28,406 nt of DNA from the NCBI GenBank assembly GCA_013286985.1, contig JABDEQ010000028.1, positions 1 to 28,406 on the forward strand, read 5' to 3'. Shown piece after piece: positions 24,058-28,406 of the stretch; position 1 is the first letter of the stretch; each line of letters opens with the position of its first letter. The position numbers and the translations under genes are program-made. The notes under the pieces are model-generated. The model worked only from the letters and a program-made list of their open reading frames with translations. It was not told the origin of the DNA and did not search any database. The stretch comes from Bacteroidota bacterium. GTDB lineage: Bacteria > Bacteroidota > Bacteroidia > Sphingobacteriales > Sphingobacteriaceae.

Positions 24058-24399
24058 TTAATTGCCACTTCGCCGCGGAATTTCGGGCGGTCTTTCCAAC
24101 CCCTCGGGTCTGCGTTGCCGTTTTGGCTTAGTTTTGGGTGATGTTGCCGTATTATCTGCCGGTTCAATTTTTTCAGGCTTCGGCTGTTTCTTTGCTTCTG
24201 CTACTTCCTTAATCTTCTTTTTATTTTCCTGTTCCTGTTTTTTCTTTGAATTTGTGGTATCAATAGTAATTACATTAAAAGACAAACTTGTCTCTAATGT
24301 ATTAGAAATTATATGAAAATGATTGTTTTTTATTTTAGCAGATGTTAAACATGGCGCAAATATCAAAAATACTACAATATACGCAAGCCACTTTATCAT
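24058..24399 (-). CDS. Small exported Lys/Pro-rich basic protein
   Basis: A 113-residue protein unlike any family I know. It has a signal peptide (MIKWLAYIVVFLIFAPCLTSA), a short globular-looking part (IISNTLETSLSFNVITIDTT) and a long highly charged tail (residues ~50-113) with KKKQEQENKKKIKEVAEAKK and a Lys/Arg/Pro-rich end. The tail resembles the disordered periplasmic linkers found in TonB-like or peptidoglycan-associated proteins, but no TonB C-terminus exists. It is the first gene of the barrel-regulator-kinase operon and could be a sensed or regulatory partner. It is a real gene by context (30-base spacing, matched codon use), function unknown. Confidence 0.68.
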   Translation of the reverse strand: MIKWLAYIVVFLIFAPCLTSAKIKNNHFHIISNTLETSLSFNVITIDTTNSKKKQEQENKKKIKEVAEAKKQPKPEKIEPADNTATSPKTKPKRQRRPEGLERPPEIPRRSGN

Positions 24400-24664
24400 T
24401 GAAGGAGGAGAAAAGTATTAAAATTTTTTCAAATAGTATTTTATTAAGCAGCTAACTGGTTAATATTAAGCAACATGGCATTGAACATTTATTATACTAA
24501 ATATAAAAAATGTTTATGTTTAACACCATGAATTTTAACACTGAAATGATTTTTATAATTGGGACTTAGTTAAGATCTTGTTTAATTGCTTTACCAACCT
24601 TGAATAAGCCGGTATTAAATTACTATTTTAAACCATACATCCGCCGGGGCGGGCATATTTTATA
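24400..24664. other. Gene-free AT-rich spacer between ApbE and the envelope operon
   Basis: The 265 bases contain no coding frame or convincing promoter box on the minus strand. A small GC stem (CCGCC/GGCGG, ~24641-24652) lies close to the ApbE stop and might weakly end transcription. Otherwise featureless AT-rich sequence. Confidence 0.5.
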
Positions 24665-25600
24665 TTAATTGGTAATATTTATATCTTTTGAAGTATAAAC
24701 CCTGTTGTGATCATCAACAATGATACAGGCCAGTTGATTTAACTTATTTATTAAGTACAAACCTGCATTTATGCCTATTGACATTACAGGCGTAGCCATT
24801 GAATCGGCCAGTTCGGCACTTGGACTTACTATACTTACACTTTTAATGCCACTTACCGGGAAACCTTTTTTAGGGTTAATGGTATTTAATTGCTTATTGT
24901 TGATAGTTGCGGTATATTTCTGCATATCAACCGAAGTAGCAACAGACATATTGCTGATATCGATGTTTGCAAAAGAATTTCCTTTTTGCGATGGATCGGC
25001 GGTAGCAATTGTCCATGGTTCGTTATCGGGCTGCAGGCCCCAGGTAAGTAAATCGCCACCGGCATTAATAACCCCGCTGCTTACTCCCTGCATTTGCAGA
25101 ATATATTTGGCTCTATCGGCAGCATAACCACGGCTGTTAGCACCAAACCCAATGCGCATACCTTTCTCTTTCAAAAAAACGGTTTGTTTTTCTGCATCAA
25201 GCGCTACGCTTTGATAGTTTACATAGCTAACAGCTTTTTTTGCAGTAGTTTTAACAGGGGTATTATCTGAATCTTTATCGGCAGTATAGTAGGTAATATC
25301 AAATGCGCCATGAGTAAGTGCTGATATTTGCAGGGAGCGGTCAATCAGCTTAAAAATTTCGGCATTTGTTTTTACCGGGCTTATGCCGGCGTTACGGTTA
25401 ATTTCATTAACTGCGCTGTCGTCGCTAAAAGTGCTTAGCAATTTTTCAACGCGGTTTATTTCGGCAATTGCATCGTCAATGCGTTCATCAGCCCAGCCGG
25501 GGTTATTGCCAACAACACTAATTTCAAACTGATCTCCCATCAAACGAACAATACGCCTGAAGATAACTGACTTGGGTGCTAAAGTTTTTATGGCTAACAT
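24665..25600 (-). CDS. apbE: FAD:protein FMN transferase (ApbE family)
   Basis: About 311 residues from the ATG at 25600 (MLAIKTLAPKSVIFRRIVRL); an open frame continues upstream without another ATG to a stop near 25749, so a longer form cannot be excluded. ApbE attaches FMN from FAD to Thr of target flavoproteins. Seen: LMGDQFEISVVG, EKLLSTFSDDSAVNEIN, GFGANSRGYAADRAKYIL, INAGGDLLTWG, and SAELADSMATPVMSIG with the Mg-binding Asp and Thr spaced as usual. The usual H..IDP.TG motif is LNTINPKKGFPV here, so the His is missing and Asp is Asn; activity may be reduced or altered. No N-terminal signal was seen with the ATG start. No FMN-binding target is nearby. Confidence 0.88.
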   Translation of the reverse strand: MLAIKTLAPKSVIFRRIVRLMGDQFEISVVGNNPGWADERIDDAIAEINRVEKLLSTFSDDSAVNEINRNAGISPVKTNAEIFKLIDRSLQISALTHGAFDITYYTADKDSDNTPVKTTAKKAVSYVNYQSVALDAEKQTVFLKEKGMRIGFGANSRGYAADRAKYILQMQGVSSGVINAGGDLLTWGLQPDNEPWTIATADPSQKGNSFANIDISNMSVATSVDMQKYTATINNKQLNTINPKKGFPVSGIKSVSIVSPSAELADSMATPVMSIGINAGLYLINKLNQLACIIVDDHNRVYTSKDINITN

Positions 25601-25923
25601 AAGCTCATTATTTAAATACTGTAAACGTATTGGAGCTGCCGGAATAATTATTTGTATGCCCAGCAATCGGTTTAATGCACCTTTTCCAATCAGGGGAAAG
25701 GAAGTATCGTCACCGTTGAGAACTAAAGTAGGCTGGCTTTATGAAAATAAGATGAAAAGGAAGTTGAAATAAATGTAAAAGGCCTGATACCTTATTTTTT
25801 GACACTAGCCTTATAAATCAGCATGCCGGAGAGACTGCTGATCAAAACAAAGCAGCCTCTTTAACAAATAAATATGCTAAAGAGGCTGTAATGATAATTA
25901 TATATTTACGAATGCCGGCTTAA
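25601..25923. other. Intergenic region between apbE and prfA
   Basis: Apart from a possible 5' extension of the ApbE frame (to ~25746, no ATG), the only structures seen are a 7-bp hairpin (ATCAGCA 25817-25823 / TGCTGAT 25836-25842) and the prfA terminator. No small gene is convincing; the short plus-strand frame at 25572-25772 has no recognisable content. Confidence 0.5.
25853..25888 (-). terminator. Probable terminator of prfA
   Basis: CAGCCTCTTTA pairs with TAAAGAGGCTG over 11 bp around a 14-base loop, and on the minus strand is followed by GCTTTGTTTTG, a T-rich stretch. It lies 36 bases after the prfA stop in the direction of transcription. Confidence 0.75.
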
Positions 25924-26997
25924 TTAAGCAATCGTTCCTTCTTTTAATTTTTCTGCGTTTTCGGCAAACTGCAGGGCTTCCATAATATCCTGCAAGTCGC
26001 CGTTCATTACGCCGGGCAGGTTATATATGGTTAAACCTATACGGTGCTCGGTTAAACGTCCCTGCGGATAATTGTATGTCCGCACTTTTGCCGAACGATC
26101 ACCTGTAGAAACCATGGTTTTACGTTTTTTTGATGTTATTTCCAGGTGCTTTTGCAGCTCCATTTCGTAAACACGTGAACGCAATACCTGCAATGCCTTG
26201 TCGTAATTTTTTAATTGCGATTTTTGATCCTGACACTGGGCCACAATACCCGAAGGCAAGTGGGTTAACCTTACGGCAGAGTAAGTAGTATTTACTGATT
26301 GCCCACCCGGACCCGAAGCACAGAATAAATCTTTACGGATATCGCTCACCTGCAAATCAATATCAAACTCATCAACTTCTGGTAATACAACCACGGTTGC
26401 AGCAGACGTATGTACACGGCCCTGGGTTTCAGTATCCGGTACGCGCTGTACACGGTGAACACCCGATTCATATTTTAAGTTGCCGTAAGCTTCTTCGGCA
26501 TTTACGTTAAATACAATTTCTTTATAACCGCCTGATGTACCTTCGGTATAGTCAACCAGCTCGGTTTTCCAGCCGCGTCTTTCGCAATAGCGCATATACA
26601 TACGGTATAAATCGCCTGCAAAAAGTGCAGCCTCATCACCACCGGTACCACCACGAATTTCAATAATGGCATTTTTTGAATCTTCCGGATCTTTAGGAAT
26701 CAGCATCACACGGATGGCCTCTTCCATTTCATCCTGCTGCACCAAAAGCTCGTCCAGCTCGGCTTTGGCCATTTCACGAAACTCTTCGTCTTTTTCGGTA
26801 GCCAATATTTGCTTATTGCTATCAATATTGCTCATAATGTTGCGGTAGATGTTATACTGATCCACAACCTTGGCCAAATCTTTATATTCTTTGTTTAACT
26901 GGGCAAAACGTTTCATATCAGCCATGGCATCAGGGCTGCTCAATTCATTTTCTACATCTTTCCAGCGTTGGTATATCGCCTCTAATTTCTCTAACAT
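25924..26997 (-). CDS. prfA: Peptide chain release factor 1
   Basis: A 357-residue RF1, which releases finished proteins at UAA and UAG. The GGQ catalytic loop is in CASGPGGQSVNTTYSAVRLT (around residue 230), and the codon-recognition tripeptide is PDT in RVPDTETQGRVHTSAA, the P-x-T class of RF1 rather than the SPF of RF2. The N-terminal helical domain and the EIRGGTGGDEAALFAGDLYR region are normal. Length is standard, no internal frameshift. ATG start; followed by a hairpin terminator. It is cytoplasmic and essential. Confidence 0.98.
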   Translation of the reverse strand: MLEKLEAIYQRWKDVENELSSPDAMADMKRFAQLNKEYKDLAKVVDQYNIYRNIMSNIDSNKQILATEKDEEFREMAKAELDELLVQQDEMEEAIRVMLIPKDPEDSKNAIIEIRGGTGGDEAALFAGDLYRMYMRYCERRGWKTELVDYTEGTSGGYKEIVFNVNAEEAYGNLKYESGVHRVQRVPDTETQGRVHTSAATVVVLPEVDEFDIDLQVSDIRKDLFCASGPGGQSVNTTYSAVRLTHLPSGIVAQCQDQKSQLKNYDKALQVLRSRVYEMELQKHLEITSKKRKTMVSTGDRSAKVRTYNYPQGRLTEHRIGLTIYNLPGVMNGDLQDIMEALQFAENAEKLKEGTIA

Positions 26998-27163
26998 AAT
27001 ATCAATTGAAAATTTATTGCAAACTGCGATCCGCTTAAAAAACTATATTAAAGGTAAAAGGCAAATCCCGGTTATACAAAAAGCGCACAAAAGTACGCAT
27101 TTTTGAGCAATATTAATTCATCTATGTGTAAAGAGATAAGCGTTAGCCCTGGCACAGAGCTTA

Positions 27164-28406
27164 CTACTGATTCACATTAAATTCTGCCAGCAAATTAACA
27201 TCCGGATCAACCACTACCACCGGGTTTGGCGCCGCAGCGAACTGTACCATAGTGTTTTTATCTTTTATGGCGATGTTATGCAACTGGCCATTAACCGAAA
27301 TTTGCAGCGAGCAATCATAAAGCACCTCCTGATTTTGATTGATGCTGAGATTAATCATCCCTTTATCTGCATCATATTTCCAGTTGATATTAAGCTGCGG
27401 ATGGCCGGCAGTATAAAGCCATTGCTTAAAAAACTGTTCCAGGTTTTGACCGCTTGCTTGTTCCATTACCCTGCGCAAATCATCGGTATTGGCATTGGCG
27501 CCATTGTATTGGGCGTAATAATTACGAATGCCTTTCCAAAAAATAGTATCGCCCAGTTTACGCCTTAACATATGCAACACCCAGCCGCCTTTTTGGTAGC
27601 TATTGGCATTGAGCAGCTGCATGTAATTATCTTTAACGGCGGTATCCACCACCGGGGTTAGCCTTCTTTTTTCGAATTTTAATACCGTTACCCTGTCGGC
27701 CGCTTCCCGTTTTTTTAAAGTATCGGTACTGTATTTATTTTCGAGATAAAGGTTAGTCATGTAGGTGGCAAACCCTTCGCTGAGCCATAAGTGCGCAAAG
27801 CTTTTTTCGCTGGCGCCATCACCAAACCATTGGTGGGCAATTTCATGCGCCATTAATTCTTCAATGCCCTTGCTGGTTACCGAGTTTTCGAAATAAAAAA
27901 TAGCACCGGCATTTTCCATGCCGCCAAATATGGTTTTTGATTGTACGTTAGCCAATTTTTCATAAGCATAAGGACCAACGTTTTTAATGTAGAAAGGCAG
28001 TATATCTTTTGCAACGGCATAGCTTTTAAAACCGGCCTCTTTACTTTCGGGAAAAACATAGGTATAAACCGGAATCTGGCCTACATCGCCGGTATGGTCA
28101 ATAGCAAAATCGGCTACGCCGATAACCATTACCTTGGTGGGCAGCGGTATAGCTTCTTTCCAGTGGGTGAATTTTTGGTTGCCACCGATGTTCTTTTCTT
28201 CAACCTTTAAACCGTTTGATACCACCTGGTAATGATCCGGAGCGGTTACTTCAAAATCGACAGTTGCTTTATCGGCTGGATAATCGGCACAGGGCAACCA
28301 GTTATGCGCCCGGTTGGGCCAGTTGTCGCCAAAAAAAGTACGATGACCGTATTGATTGGTTGATATAATTAAGCCATCAGCAGGAATACCCTGATAGGTA
28401 ATGACG
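27164..28406 (-). CDS. M1-family metallopeptidase (aminopeptidase), 5' end beyond the window
   Basis: The gene runs off the right edge. The frame is open to the last base: before the TTG at 28297 it reads VITYQGIPADGLIISTNQYG and FFGDNWPNRAHNWLPC, typical of M1 peptidases, so that TTG is not the start. About 413 residues are in the window. Seen: the GAMEN-type exopeptidase motif as GGMENAG, the zinc motif HEIAHQWFGD (27833-27847 encodes HEIAH) and the third ligand Glu in LWLSEGFATYM. The C-terminal helical/beta region ends with VVVVDPDVNLLAEFNVNQ. Such enzymes remove N-terminal residues from peptides; in Bacteroidota most are exported, but the signal peptide would lie outside the window. Confidence 0.95.
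   Translation of the reverse strand, partial: VITYQGIPADGLIISTNQYGHRTFFGDNWPNRAHNWLPCADYPADKATVDFEVTAPDHYQVVSNGLKVEEKNIGGNQKFTHWKEAIPLPTKVMVIGVADFAIDHTGDVGQIPVYTYVFPESKEAGFKSYAVAKDILPFYIKNVGPYAYEKLANVQSKTIFGGMENAGAIFYFENSVTSKGIEELMAHEIAHQWFGDGASEKSFAHLWLSEGFATYMTNLYLENKYSTDTLKKREAADRVTVLKFEKRRLTPVVDTAVKDNYMQLLNANSYQKGGWVLHMLRRKLGDTIFWKGIRNYYAQYNGANANTDDLRRVMEQASGQNLEQFFKQWLYTAGHPQLNINWKYDADKGMINLSINQNQEVLYDCSLQISVNGQLHNIAIKDKNTMVQFAAAPNPVVVVDPDVNLLAEFNVNQ

Noticed and set aside
25572..25772. 66-codon plus-strand frame upstream of apbE
   Set aside because: No recognisable content; overlaps the apbE 5' region on the other strand and has no supporting context.
27164..28297. Start of the M1 peptidase at the TTG at 28297
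   Set aside because: The open frame and family-typical sequence continue to the window edge, so the gene is 5'-truncated by the window rather than short.
1..28406. tRNA or rRNA genes
   Set aside because: No GTTCGAATC-type T-loop with paired acceptor arms and no rRNA-like stretches were found by reading both strands; a tRNAscan-SE/Infernal run would settle this.

Overview
The window looks like a chromosomal segment of a Bacteroidota bacterium, most likely family Sphingobacteriaceae (Mucilaginibacter/Pedobacter-like). The reasons are the near absence of Shine-Dalgarno sequences, AT-rich intergenic regions full of palindromic repeats, the long two-part form of IspG, a periplasmic beta-propeller hybrid histidine kinase, a DUF1080 secreted hydrolase, a HYC/CC/PP-motif protein and glycine-rich YYGG-type secreted proteins. 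The genus is inferred from family content, not from a marker gene. No rRNA, tRNA, CRISPR array or phage module was seen.

Layout. 1-930: flavin-reductase-like protein. 929-1528: 600 bases without a gene, holding one long inverted repeat. 1529-3000: an intact IS3-family element with inverted ends, a 3-bp target duplication, two frameshift-linked transposase frames and an internal perfect hairpin. 3263-4129: secreted DUF1080 protein, convergent with tex (4271-6550). Tex is divergent from an orphan ABC ATPase (6743-7741). 7755-7937: dispersed/tandem intergenic repeat, also present at 3121-3172. 7940-12172: giant hybrid sensor kinase. 12362-12679: small ABM-like protein whose stop codon overlaps that of ispG (12676-14691). 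14788-15233: YoeB-type toxin with its antitoxin. 15378-17891: secreted GH2 beta-galactosidase-like enzyme. 17949-19735: three-gene envelope operon with metal-binding signatures (HYC/CC/PP protein, secreted HMA protein, predicted beta-barrel). 19776-19994: nested 219-bp inverted repeat. 20060-20857: glycine-rich secreted protein. 21079-24399: operon of a small basic exported protein, a predicted outer-membrane barrel, an OmpR-type regulator and its kinase. 24665-25600: ApbE-like flavin transferase. 25924-26997: prfA. 27164-28406: 5'-truncated M1 aminopeptidase running off the window.

Most genes are housekeeping or envelope functions typical of the group. The accessory signals are the IS element, the toxin-antitoxin pair and a rich set of intergenic repeats. 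The most unusual observation is an 84-bp tract built from 7-bp units (two opposite-orientation arrays of five) lying inside the coding sequence of ispG. It resembles intergenic repeat DNA that has been domesticated as an in-frame linker in a normally essential enzyme. I found no clear evidence of a new multi-gene defence or mobile system.
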